A stretch of DNA of 64,000 bases from an uncultured Porphyromonadaceae bacterium (GTDB taxonomy: Bacteria > Bacteroidota > Bacteroidia > Bacteroidales > Muribaculaceae), in assembly GCA_947175495.1 (NCBI GenBank), contig CAMWNB010000005.1:1-64000 (forward strand), given 5' to 3'. The translations under genes were made by a program, and so were the position numbers. This document shows, in pieces, positions 10,247 to 18,680 of the stretch (the stretch's first letter is position 1; every line of letters begins with the position of its first letter). Under the pieces are notes generated by a model. That model had not been told where the DNA came from. It searched no databases and saw only the letters and a list, made by a program, of their open reading frames with translations.

Positions 10247-12543
10247 TGATGAGGCGTCTGTGCCTGCTCCTGCTCTTAGTTCTCAGCGCCGCTACAGCCG
10301 TGGCGCTGAATGCTGACGTGCAGGCCTATCGCCTTACGGCCGAGGCCGCTGCCCTCATCCGCGCGCAGCGCTATGCCGAGGCCATGCGTCGTCTTGACGA
10401 AGCCGCCGCTCTCGACGGCATCTACGACATCACGCGCACACAGATTGATGCAGGCCGCATACGCGCCGCCATCGGTCTCGGCGACTATATGCTTGCCCGC
10501 AGTCTCTACACCGCGGCCCGCGTCGGGTCGCCCGACGAGGAGGCCGACGACATGCTGCGCCTCATCGGCGGCGAACTCTGCTTCTCTATCGGTGACTACG
10601 AGCGAGCCCTGGCCGTGGCCGACAGCGTGACCGCCACAGGCTACATCCCGCAGGCTGCCGCCCAGCGCGTGCGCGCACTCACTATGCTCGGACGCACCGC
10701 CGATGCCGTCGCGGCCGCCGACGCCGCCATGAAAGGCATTCCCGACTCCTCGCCGGCCCGTGCGCCTCTGCTGCAGAACCGCGGCTATGCCCTCTGGGAA
10801 GCCGGACGCGCAGCCGAAGCCGCAGCCGACTTGCGCCGGGCCACCGCGCTCATCCCGCCCGGCACCGACCGCTGCAACATACTCGGCAACCTTGCCCTTG
10901 CCGAGAGCCATGCAGGGCACCATACAGCGGCAATCCGCGCAGCCGATGAGGCTGTGGCCGGTCTTCCGGCCGGCACCCCCGACGGCCTCGCCGCACGCCG
11001 CAAACGCGCCGAGGTGCTGCTGCGCGCGGGCCGACGCGCCGATGCCTCGGCCTCTTTCCGTCGCTTCTTCCGCAGCGAGCGCGACGCCCTGCTCGCCGCT
11101 CTCCCGGCCATGCCGCCAGCCATGCGCCTTAACTACTGGTGTCGCGAGAAGCCGCTGCTGTCGCGCTGCTTCGCTCTCGGCGATGCCGATGCCGACTTCC
11201 TCTACGACGTGGCCCTCTTCCGGCGTCAGACCTCGCTTCTGGGCATGCGCGACACCATGCGCCTGCAGCAACTTCTGAGCGCCGATGCAGGCAGCGTGCG
11301 TCGCTCCCTTCCCCGCGGCCATGCAGCAGTGGAATTCGTCTCCTACGAGCCCGAGCGAGGCCGCACGGCCTACGCGGCCATCGTCCTGCCGAAGCGTGGC
11401 CGCGCCCGCTTTGTGCCATTGTTTGCCGACGACGATCTCCACGAGCCCGAGACCGTCGGGTCCAACTCGCTCTACAACGCCGTGCGCCGTGAGTCGCGTG
11501 CCGAGAAAAACCTGCTCTACGCCGACTCCCTTTGGGGCGAGCGCGTGTGGCGCCAGGTGCTCGACGTCCTTCCGCCCGGCACCACCGACATATGGTTTGC
11601 ACCCGAAGGCATTTTCCACCTCTGGGGCATCGAGAACATGCCGTTCCGCGGTCGCGATGCCTTGCGCCTCCGCCGTGTCAGCTCGACGGCCGTTATCGGC
11701 GAGGCGGCCTCCGGCTCCGCTTCCCGCGGCCGTGCTCTTGTGGTCGGCGGTCTCGACTATAATGCAGTGTGCGCCGACACCGCCGCCGGCACAGGCAACA
11801 GTGAGGCCTTCGACATGATGCTCACCCGCACGGGCCGTCCCGGACGATTCAGCTATCTGCGCGGCACGCTCGCCGAGGCCGACTCCATAGGCCGCACTCT
11901 CCCCGCCGGCGCCGCAGATGTGTGCCACGACATGCCCGAGGCCACCCTCAAGGCCATCATGCCGGCCTACGACATCGTGCACATAGCCACACACGGCTAC
12001 AGCCTCAGCTTCGGCATGCGCCGCCGTCCCGAGTTTATGGCCGACAGCGTGGCCGTCGACCGCTCGCTGCTGCTCAGCGGCCTGGCTCTTTCCGGCGCCA
12101 ACGCAGGCTACGACCCCGTCCGCGGCGAGGACGGCCTCCTCTCCGCCCGCGAGATCTGCGACCTCGACCTCGGCGGAGTAGATTTCGTCATCCTTTCGGC
12201 CTGCCGCACCGCCGTCGGCGACATCAGCGACGAAGGTGCCGCAGGCCTTGTGCGCGGCCTCAAGATGGCCGGCGTGCGCAGCGTCATGGCCACGCTCTGG
12301 GAGGTCGACGACATGTCGGCCATGCTCTTCATGCAGGCTTTCCACCGTGCCCTCGGCGCGGGCGCCGGTGCGCGCGAAGCCTATCTTGAGGCGCAGCGCC
12401 GCCTGCGCTGCGAGCCCGTGCGCATCCCCTACCGCCGCTTCTCGCCGGCCACCATGGCCCGGGAGCAGACCGTAAGCATAAAAGAAGTTCCACCGTTCAA
12501 CGAGCCCTACCATTGGGCGCCATTTATACTCATCGAGCAATGA
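10246..12543 (+). CDS. Exported TPR-CHAT protein (caspase-like peptidase)
   Basis: CHAT domains are caspase-clan (CD) peptidase-like domains, usually cytoplasmic and fused to sensing repeats. Here a signal peptide (about 1-20, LCLLLLLVLSAATAVA) precedes TPR-like helical repeats (about 25-290) and a C-terminal CHAT domain (about 400-765). The catalytic pair is intact: His583 in HIATHGY and Cys653 in ILSACRTA, each after the expected hydrophobic strand. Further CHAT features, IWFAPEGIFHLWGIENMPF, GLVRGLKMAGVRSVMATLW and the C-terminal YHWAPFILIEQ, are present. The start overlaps the preceding stop; a second Met is the next codon. Its stop overlaps the next ATG by 4 bases. The export signal on an active-looking CHAT protein is the unusual point. 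The substrate is unknown. Confidence 0.9.
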   Translation: MMRRLCLLLLLVLSAATAVALNADVQAYRLTAEAAALIRAQRYAEAMRRLDEAAALDGIYDITRTQIDAGRIRAAIGLGDYMLARSLYTAARVGSPDEEADDMLRLIGGELCFSIGDYERALAVADSVTATGYIPQAAAQRVRALTMLGRTADAVAAADAAMKGIPDSSPARAPLLQNRGYALWEAGRAAEAAADLRRATALIPPGTDRCNILGNLALAESHAGHHTAAIRAADEAVAGLPAGTPDGLAARRKRAEVLLRAGRRADASASFRRFFRSERDALLAALPAMPPAMRLNYWCREKPLLSRCFALGDADADFLYDVALFRRQTSLLGMRDTMRLQQLLSADAGSVRRSLPRGHAAVEFVSYEPERGRTAYAAIVLPKRGRARFVPLFADDDLHEPETVGSNSLYNAVRRESRAEKNLLYADSLWGERVWRQVLDVLPPGTTDIWFAPEGIFHLWGIENMPFRGRDALRLRRVSSTAVIGEAASGSASRGRALVVGGLDYNAVCADTAAGTGNSEAFDMMLTRTGRPGRFSYLRGTLAEADSIGRTLPAGAADVCHDMPEATLKAIMPAYDIVHIATHGYSLSFGMRRRPEFMADSVAVDRSLLLSGLALSGANAGYDPVRGEDGLLSAREICDLDLGGVDFVILSACRTAVGDISDEGAAGLVRGLKMAGVRSVMATLWEVDDMSAMLFMQAFHRALGAGAGAREAYLEAQRRLRCEPVRIPYRRFSPATMAREQTVSIKEVPPFNEPYHWAPFILIEQ

Positions 12544-13832
12544 CACGCCTCTTCACCACAGCCCTTGCCGTCTTCATGGCGGTAGTCTCAGCCCTCGGCG
12601 CACAGCCCGCGCCCAAACACCGCGTCATGGAGGGACAGCGCCGATATTCACTCATCGTGCGCGAAGGCAACGACTCCACCGTGGCCGAGTTCAACCGCGG
12701 TCTCGAGGCCAACCGCGGCAACCGGTCTTTCTTCTCCGACGTGGCCGCCATCTATCGTTCCACCTTCACCGGGCAAGCCGTCGGCGCCGCCACGGGACTT
12801 GTCGACATGGGCATAGCCGCCCTTGTGCAGGCCGGGCAGAGCAAGCAGCCGCGTTGGGAGCAGGCTGTGCGAGGCGAATCCTCGTTCGTGCGGGTGCTTC
12901 CCATGCAGATGGAGATTCTCGACTTCTATCAGAAACCTTCCACGGCCGGTCCTCTCGATCCCACCGACATGTTTTTCCGTGGTTTCGGATGCCGACAGGT
13001 TATTGAATGCACAGCCCCCGACGGCACTTCCTGCGAGGAAGAGGTGTTTTATGTGTCGTGCAGCGTCCGCACCGATTCTATCGGGCGCATGCGCATGCTC
13101 AACCATTCCAAGTTTGAAGTCTATGTCGATTCCCTGCGTTTCAACTATGCCCTCTGCGATTTGCCCAACGACTCCCTCGGCATTGCCGCCGACACCCGCA
13201 TCGGCTTCGACTTTGCCAAACGCAAGGACCTCACTTTCAACGTCGGCGCCACCATCACTTCGTCGTGGATCACGCAGGCCATGCAGGTCTATAACGACCG
13301 GGAGCTCGGCCGCTTCGACATCTCCGCCGCCATCGATCCGGCCCACCTCGATGCCGACGGAATTTTCACCTACTCGGCTGCGGCCGACGCCGGCGGCCCG
13401 AAGCGCGTATCCGTCAAGGGCGACTGCTTCCTCGTGCCCCGTTCCTATGTAGGCTCCACCGACATGTTGACCATGCAGGACTCCTGGGGCACCGGCCAGT
13501 ACAAGGTCGAGATGCGCATCTCCGAGACATGCCGCATCAACCCCGACTACTACATGCGCGACGGCAAGTGGGACAAGGACCTGTGGGGACCCGAGTGGAA
13601 ACTTATCAGCAGCCGGCGCCGCAAGGCATCGCCATGGAAGCAGATTCTTGCCGTGGTCGGCGTGCAGTATGCCGGCGACAAGTGGATAAGCACCCTTGTC
13701 GAGCCCATGCGCACCGTAGTGGTGCAGTACGAGACCCAAGGCATCACCCGTCTCATCAACGGCGCTTCTGCCGGAGCGCCCACCTCCACCCGTAGTCCCC
13801 AGGGTGGAAGTTCGGCACCGTCCAAGCCCTGA
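12540..13832 (+). CDS. Exported protein of unknown function in the CHAT/CHASE2 block
   Basis: No family recognised. The ATG at 12540 is preferred because it overlaps the CHAT stop as ATGA and begins directly with a signal peptide (MTRLFTTALAVFMAVVSALGAQ); an upstream in-frame start at 12513 would place charged residues before it. The mature protein (about 410 residues) contains a Gly/Ala hydrophobic stretch near 80-100, five or more cysteines (for example GCRQVIEC, CEEE, YVSCS), and a likely beta-rich centre. It ends in a Ser/Gly/Pro-rich tail. A CHASE2 gene starts 6 bases later. It could be a partner or substrate of the CHAT protein (inference). Confidence 0.75.
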   Translation: MTRLFTTALAVFMAVVSALGAQPAPKHRVMEGQRRYSLIVREGNDSTVAEFNRGLEANRGNRSFFSDVAAIYRSTFTGQAVGAATGLVDMGIAALVQAGQSKQPRWEQAVRGESSFVRVLPMQMEILDFYQKPSTAGPLDPTDMFFRGFGCRQVIECTAPDGTSCEEEVFYVSCSVRTDSIGRMRMLNHSKFEVYVDSLRFNYALCDLPNDSLGIAADTRIGFDFAKRKDLTFNVGATITSSWITQAMQVYNDRELGRFDISAAIDPAHLDADGIFTYSAAADAGGPKRVSVKGDCFLVPRSYVGSTDMLTMQDSWGTGQYKVEMRISETCRINPDYYMRDGKWDKDLWGPEWKLISSRRRKASPWKQILAVVGVQYAGDKWISTLVEPMRTVVVQYETQGITRLINGASAGAPTSTRSPQGGSSAPSKP

Positions 13833-13838
13833 CGCCGC

Positions 13839-15083
13839 ATGAAACCCGGGTCGTTCATGGTCGTTTTTCAGTGGCTGCGCTCGCGCAGCCGCCGCATCGC
13901 CATGGCCCTTGCCTTCGCTGTGTCTGTCCTTGCAGGCAGCTATTTTGTCGACTCCTATCCCCTCGCCGTAGGCGGCGAGACGGCCACAGCCCAGTGGATA
14001 GAGCGCGTCGCCTATGTGCTCGGCAGGCGTCCCGACCATGTGCCTGACTCCGTGCTGCTCGTCAACGTGGCCTACGACAAAACCCTCGTGCCGTACGATG
14101 CGCTTTTCACCGCCGACCGCGACGAGACACGCCGCGCCCCGGCCGGCCATGTCGCCGTCACCGACCGCCGCAAGCTCGCCGATTTTCTGCAGGCTGCCGC
14201 CGGCGCGCCATATCGCTACATCGTCCTCGACATACGTTTCGATGACGACATCCCCGCCTCCGACCCGGCTTCGCAACGCCTTTTCGCACTCATCGACTCC
14301 CTCCCGCGAGTGGTCTTCGCACGCCATGAAGATGCTCTCGTCCATCCTCTTGCCCCTGCGGCAAAAAGCGCTTTCAGCGACTACCACACCACCGTGTCCG
14401 AGACCAACATGGTCAAGTACCCCATCCTCAAGCACGCGTCCCTCTCTATCCCCGCCGTCATGTATGCACGCGGCGATTCCGCACGCTTCCGCACATGGGG
14501 CGGTCTCACTTTCGACCGCGGCCGTCTCTGCCGCCGCAGCGTCTTCATCGAAGCGCCCGTGCGCGCGTCCGGCTGGATGCGGAACAGCCTCAACAACCCC
14601 CTCGGAGCCCCTCCCTGCAACTACTACAACCTCGGTGCCTCCCTGCTCGCCGCTCCCGACAGTGCCGATGCCATCCGCACCCTTGTGACCGACCGCATCG
14701 TTGTCGTAGGCGACTACATCGACGACGTGCACACCACCTATGCCGGCACCCTGGCCGGCCCTCTCGTCAATCTCAACGCCTACATCGCCCTGTGCCGAGG
14801 CAGCCATCTGGTGCGCATTCTGCCCTCGCTGCTGCTCTTTTTGCTGTATTTCCTCATAGCCTACGGCCTTATCTCACGCCACCATCCCTTCGACTACATC
14901 CCCCTGCTGCGCCGCCACCGCTCCGTGGTGCTGCGCGCCGCAGTCTATTTCGTGGGCTTCACCACGTTACTCAGCCTTACGGCTGTGCTGTTCTATATCG
15001 TAGGGGGCACTGTCTACAGCGTCGTCTTTCCCTCACTCTGTTTCACCATTCTGAACCTATGGATAAGAAAGCCCTTCTTGTAG
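13839..15083 (+). CDS. CHASE2-domain membrane protein without an output domain
   Basis: CHASE2 is an extracytoplasmic sensing domain usually joined to kinases or nucleotide cyclases. Here a membrane segment at about 20-38 is followed by a large extracytoplasmic region, starting DSVLLVNVAYDK and ending with the typical CHASE2 close, DRIVVVGDYIDDVHTTYAG followed by LAGPLVNLNAYIALCRG. Three C-terminal hydrophobic segments follow (about 327-347, 362-389, 390-408). The protein stops there at WIRKPFL, so no kinase, cyclase or other cytoplasmic domain is attached. It starts 6 bases after its upstream neighbour and overlaps the next gene by 25 bases. It probably passes a signal to a partner, perhaps the CHAT protein (inference). 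Confidence 0.85.
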   Translation: MKPGSFMVVFQWLRSRSRRIAMALAFAVSVLAGSYFVDSYPLAVGGETATAQWIERVAYVLGRRPDHVPDSVLLVNVAYDKTLVPYDALFTADRDETRRAPAGHVAVTDRRKLADFLQAAAGAPYRYIVLDIRFDDDIPASDPASQRLFALIDSLPRVVFARHEDALVHPLAPAAKSAFSDYHTTVSETNMVKYPILKHASLSIPAVMYARGDSARFRTWGGLTFDRGRLCRRSVFIEAPVRASGWMRNSLNNPLGAPPCNYYNLGASLLAAPDSADAIRTLVTDRIVVVGDYIDDVHTTYAGTLAGPLVNLNAYIALCRGSHLVRILPSLLLFLLYFLIAYGLISRHHPFDYIPLLRRHRSVVLRAAVYFVGFTTLLSLTAVLFYIVGGTVYSVVFPSLCFTILNLWIRKPFL

Positions 15084-15763
15084 TCCTCTCGCTCGTGTTT
15101 TCCGCCGTCGTCGCCGTCGCCGATTCTTTTCGCGTCATCGCCCTCAGCGGTGTGGAGCTCGTGGCCGGCAAGCGCACACTTTCGCCCGGCGAGGAATTTA
15201 CCGACCGCGAGACCGTTGTGGCCCGGTGGTTGCCGGCGGAGCCCGGCCGTTCGCGCTACGTCCAGTTCATGAACCTCACCGCACGCACAACATGCCTTCT
15301 TGCGCCCGGCGACACCCGGCGGGCTGCTGCTGCCGTCGAACCCGGATTCTGGGACCGTGTCATGAGCTACTTCAGCGATATCCGGCGTTGCTCCACCCGC
15401 TCCGGCGCCGACGAGCTGCTCGGCGACCTTGCCGACCGTCTTTCCGCCACATTCTATCTGCTCCGTACCGACGATGAGTCCAATCCCGCCTCCCGTCTCG
15501 ACATAGCCACCGACCTGCCCCTCGATGGCACCGACCGCTACATCCGGGCCACCTATACCGACTCCGCCGGTTGCAGCCGTGCCATCATCCTTGACCACGC
15601 TCCCGGCCTTGCCATCCTCCGCGCCTCCGCCCTCCCCGGACTTCCTGCTGCCGATGCTTCTCCGCGCACAGTCCTCCGCCTGTCCCTCGACTACGTCGAC
15701 GTCCCCGCCTCCCGCACCATCTCCCTCTCCCCCGCCACCAACCTCATCCTTCTCGCCCCTTGA
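15059..15763 (+). CDS. Exported protein of unknown function, last gene of the CHAT/CHASE2 block
   Basis: No family recognised. The ATG at 15059 lies inside the 3' end of the CHASE2 gene and starts a clear signal peptide (MDKKALLVVLSLVFSAVVAVA); the same frame is open far upstream but without a sensible start. The 234-residue product begins FRVIALSGVELVAGKRTLSPGEEF, which looks like a small beta domain, contains WDRVMSYFSDIRR in the middle, and has a beta-rich end. The 25-base overlap indicates co-expression with the CHASE2 protein. The last 60 residues are encoded by very C-rich codons. Confidence 0.72.
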   Translation: MDKKALLVVLSLVFSAVVAVADSFRVIALSGVELVAGKRTLSPGEEFTDRETVVARWLPAEPGRSRYVQFMNLTARTTCLLAPGDTRRAAAAVEPGFWDRVMSYFSDIRRCSTRSGADELLGDLADRLSATFYLLRTDDESNPASRLDIATDLPLDGTDRYIRATYTDSAGCSRAIILDHAPGLAILRASALPGLPAADASPRTVLRLSLDYVDVPASRTISLSPATNLILLAP

Positions 15764-15836
15764 CGATCCATTGGCATCGGCCGGATGGGTAATTCGGGAG
15801 CCTCGAGCGAATTTCATATACAAAGCCTATTTTTAT

Positions 15837-17051
15837 ATGAAACACATCCTCGCCATTCTCCTTGCAGTCATTTGCTCGCTTTCTGCCACACCACGTTCAG
15901 TCACTTTCGACTATGTCGGCGGCGAGGACGGCTCGCGGGTGTGCCTGCGCTTGCCGCGTGGCGTCCGCGAGGTGCGCGCAATGCTCTACTGCCATCAGAA
16001 CATGACCGAGGAAGTGCTCTTCCGCAGCCCCTCGTTCTGCCGCGCCATGGACAGCCTTGGCGTGGCCATGGCCTATGTGCAGCGCGGTTCGCAGAACTGG
16101 GACGTGGCCGACGGATGCCAGCAGCGCTTCGACTCCATAGTGGCAGCCATGGCCCGCGCCACCGAGCATCCCGAACTTGCCACGGCGCCCGTTATTCCAT
16201 TCGGCCATTCCGCCCAGGCCACATTCCCCTGGAACTTCGCCGCATGGAATCCCGACCGCACACTCTGCATAATATCCTTCCACGGCGACGCCCCGCGCAC
16301 CAATCTCTGCGGCTATGGCCGCGCGAACATCGAGTGGGGACGCACACGCAACATCGACAGCATTCCCGCCCTCATGGTCATGGGAGAGTACGAGTGGTGG
16401 GACGCCCGCCTGCGTCCCGCGCTGGCTTTCCGCATGATGTATCCCGACAGCCGCATCTCTTTCCTCTGCGACGCCGGCCGAGGCCACTTCGACCTCGGCG
16501 AACCCACGCAGCACTATATCGCGCGCTTCATCGCCAAGGCACTCGACGACCCACGCCCCGCCGGCGGTGTGCTCTACTCGCGCTGGCAGCCCGACGGCAC
16601 CGAAACCACCGACCCGCACGAATGCTTCTGGTATCAGGACGAGGAGATGGTGGCTCTCACCAGAGAGCGCTACCGGGCCGAGCGCGGCAAGCGCATGCAG
16701 CATCTCACGGCCACCGTCGACGGCCTCCCCGCCGTCTACGACCCCAAGCGCCACATCCGGCTCAACGCCACGCTGCCCGACACCGTGCGCACCTTTACGG
16801 TAGTGCCATCTTTCTGCAACGAGGCCTACGACGCCGCCTCCGACGACCATGCCTCAGTGCGTCCGCGCGTGGTGCTCATCTCCGGGCCGGCCATACAGAC
16901 GGGCGAATACACTTTTGAAATCGATCCGGACTACTTCGGCCGCGACCCGCGCCGCCTCTGGGACGGAATCACCCTCTCGCTTGAAGCCTCCGGCGACGAC
17001 CGCTACAAGACCGCCGTCCGCGAGCTGAACATACAGCTGAAAAAGCCTTGA
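15837..17051 (+). CDS. Secreted alpha/beta-hydrolase-fold protein
   Basis: The 404-residue product starts with a signal peptide (MKHILAILLAVICSLSA). The alpha/beta-hydrolase core covers about 20-245: VRAMLYCHQNM as the oxyanion strand, nucleophile Ser125 in the elbow FGHSAQAT, and a probable catalytic His217 in GRGHFDLG. The segment after about 260 is an added beta-rich domain ending in ELNIQLKKP. The substrate is not indicated by sequence; esterase, lipase or peptidase roles are all possible. It lies 73 bases after the CHAT/CHASE2 block on the same strand, so read-through is possible, but it is not overlapped with it. Confidence 0.75.
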   Translation: MKHILAILLAVICSLSATPRSVTFDYVGGEDGSRVCLRLPRGVREVRAMLYCHQNMTEEVLFRSPSFCRAMDSLGVAMAYVQRGSQNWDVADGCQQRFDSIVAAMARATEHPELATAPVIPFGHSAQATFPWNFAAWNPDRTLCIISFHGDAPRTNLCGYGRANIEWGRTRNIDSIPALMVMGEYEWWDARLRPALAFRMMYPDSRISFLCDAGRGHFDLGEPTQHYIARFIAKALDDPRPAGGVLYSRWQPDGTETTDPHECFWYQDEEMVALTRERYRAERGKRMQHLTATVDGLPAVYDPKRHIRLNATLPDTVRTFTVVPSFCNEAYDAASDDHASVRPRVVLISGPAIQTGEYTFEIDPDYFGRDPRRLWDGITLSLEASGDDRYKTAVRELNIQLKKP

Positions 17052-17124
17052 AAAGCTATACACATTAATCGTATATTTTTGAATTGTATGCGCCGGTCGT
17101 GCCTCCAAAGTCCCGAAAATTGTG

Positions 17125-17132
17125 TAATTTTG
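17125..17132 (+). promoter_or_regulatory. -7 element before the HAD-ribF operon
   Basis: TAATTTTG lies 7 bases before the ATG of the HAD gene, which would make the transcript nearly leaderless. No good TTG is visible 20 bases upstream, so the call is tentative. Confidence 0.4.
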
Positions 17133-17139
17133 CAGTGTT

Positions 17140-17763
17140 ATGGACATCAAGAATCTGCTTTTCGACCTTGGCGGCGTGATCATGAACATCGACCGCCTGC
17201 GCTGCGTGCGCTCTTTCGAGCGTCTCGGATTTGCCGACGCCGGCCGCTATCTTGGCGATTATGGCCAGAAAGGCCCTTTTGAAGCTCTTGAGGCGGGTGC
17301 CGTCACGCCTGCCGAATTTCATGCTCAACTGCGCGAGATCATGGGCTTGCAGGTCAGCGACGATCAGATCGACCGTGCATTCAATTCATTTCTCACCGGT
17401 ATCCCCGTGGAGCGTCTGCGGCGTCTTAAGGAACTGCGCAAGCGCTATGGCATCTATCTTCTGAGCAATACCAACGCAGTGATGTGGGACACCCGCATCG
17501 CCTCGGCCTTCCGTGTCGACGGCGGCGAACGCGCCGACTATTTCGACGGCATCGTCACATCTTTCGAGGCCAAGGCGCTCAAGCCGGCGCCGGAAGTGTT
17601 CGACTACGCATGCCGCACGCTGGGCATACGCCCCGAGGAGACCATATTCCTCGACGACAGCGCCGCCAACGTCGAGGGAGCGCGCGCGGTGGGCTTCGGC
17701 GGCCTTGTCGTGCCTCCCGGCCGTGAGTTCTACGATGTTCTTGAAGAAGCGGGAATAAAATGA
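17140..17763 (+). CDS. HAD-superfamily (subfamily IA) phosphatase, YihX-like
   Basis: A cytoplasmic haloacid-dehalogenase phosphatase of 207 residues. Motif I is LFDLGGVI with nucleophile Asp9, motif II is LLSNTN, motif III is the lysine region EAKALKPAPEVF, and motif IV is IFLDDSAANVEGARAVG. A small helical cap lies between about 15 and 90. The second motif-I position is Gly instead of Asp, which is common in the YihX-like branch acting on sugar phosphates or FMN. It is the first gene of a coupled run: its stop overlaps the ribF start as ATGA, so an FMN-related role is conceivable but unproven. Confidence 0.85.
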   Translation: MDIKNLLFDLGGVIMNIDRLRCVRSFERLGFADAGRYLGDYGQKGPFEALEAGAVTPAEFHAQLREIMGLQVSDDQIDRAFNSFLTGIPVERLRRLKELRKRYGIYLLSNTNAVMWDTRIASAFRVDGGERADYFDGIVTSFEAKALKPAPEVFDYACRTLGIRPEETIFLDDSAANVEGARAVGFGGLVVPPGREFYDVLEEAGIK

Positions 17764-18680
17764 GCGCCACGTACAATGCAGCTGCAGTAGGCATGTTCGA
17801 CGGTGTGCACCGTGGCCACCGCGACATCATGCACACCATCCTCTCCGAAGCCGAGGCCTTGGGCGGACACCCGGTGGTGCTCACCTTTGCCGGCCATCCG
17901 TTGTCGGTGCTGCGCCCTTCCGACGCCCCGTGCCTGCTCACCACACCCGCCGAAAAAGAGACCCTGATACGCGACTTCATGCCCACGGCCGATGTGCGCC
18001 TGCTCGATTTCAAGGCCATGCACGGCGTGCAGGCACGTGAGTTTCTGCTTCGCCTGCGCGACGGGTTGGACGTGCGCACCATGGTCATGGGCTACGACAA
18101 CCGCTTCGGCTGCGACGGCCCGCGCGAGCGGGAGGCCTACGACCGTCTGGGGCGCGAGCTTGGCGTGCGCGTGGTCCATGTGGAACCCCGCACCGTCGAC
18201 GGCACCACGGCTTCCAGTTCCGAAATCCGACGCCTGTTGCTTGCCGGCCGCGTCGACATTGCCGCCGACATGCTCGGACGACTGTACGGTGTCAGCGGCA
18301 CCGTGGGTCATGGCCGGGAGCTCGGGCGCACAATCGGGTTCCCGACAGCCAACCTTGTTCCCGACGCCCTCAAGCTGGTGCCGGCCGGCGGTGTGTATGC
18401 CGCACGGGCCACCGTCGAAGGCCTCGGCACTTGGCCGGCCATGGTCAACATCGGACGTCGGCCCACGGTCGAATCCTCCGGCAGCGCCCCCGTCACGATA
18501 GAAGCCCATCTCATCGGCGCCGATGCCGACATGTACGGCCGCCGCATGACGCTTGCCTTTGTCTCGCGCCTGCGCGACGAGCGCGCTTTTCCCTCCCTTG
18601 ATGCTCTCTGCCGGCAGCTTGAAGCCGACCGTCGCAACACTCTGATAACTCTTGACAATGGAAATAATAATCTCCGATGA
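17760..18680 (+). CDS. ribF: Bifunctional riboflavin kinase / FAD synthetase
   Basis: RibF converts riboflavin to FMN and then FAD in the cytoplasm. The N-terminal FAD synthetase (nucleotidyltransferase) domain shows GMFDGVHRGH at 11-20 and a later SSSEIRRLL motif. The C-terminal riboflavin kinase domain (about 175-300) shows GRELGRTIGFPTANL, the GVYAARA strand and MVNIGRRPTV. Length (306) is standard. The start overlaps the HAD stop by 4 bases, and the 3' end overlaps the next gene by 23 bases. Confidence 0.96.
   Translation: MSATYNAAAVGMFDGVHRGHRDIMHTILSEAEALGGHPVVLTFAGHPLSVLRPSDAPCLLTTPAEKETLIRDFMPTADVRLLDFKAMHGVQAREFLLRLRDGLDVRTMVMGYDNRFGCDGPREREAYDRLGRELGVRVVHVEPRTVDGTTASSSEIRRLLLAGRVDIAADMLGRLYGVSGTVGHGRELGRTIGFPTANLVPDALKLVPAGGVYAARATVEGLGTWPAMVNIGRRPTVESSGSAPVTIEAHLIGADADMYGRRMTLAFVSRLRDERAFPSLDALCRQLEADRRNTLITLDNGNNNLR

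Noticed and set aside
12513-12539. Earlier in-frame start for the unknown protein after the CHAT gene
   Set aside because: It would add nine residues before a signal peptide, whereas the ATG at 12540 overlaps the CHAT stop exactly like the other coupled genes.
10276-12546. Open frame of 756 codons antisense to the CHAT gene
   Set aside because: Composition is a GC shadow and the plus-strand CHAT protein has an intact active site and signal peptide.
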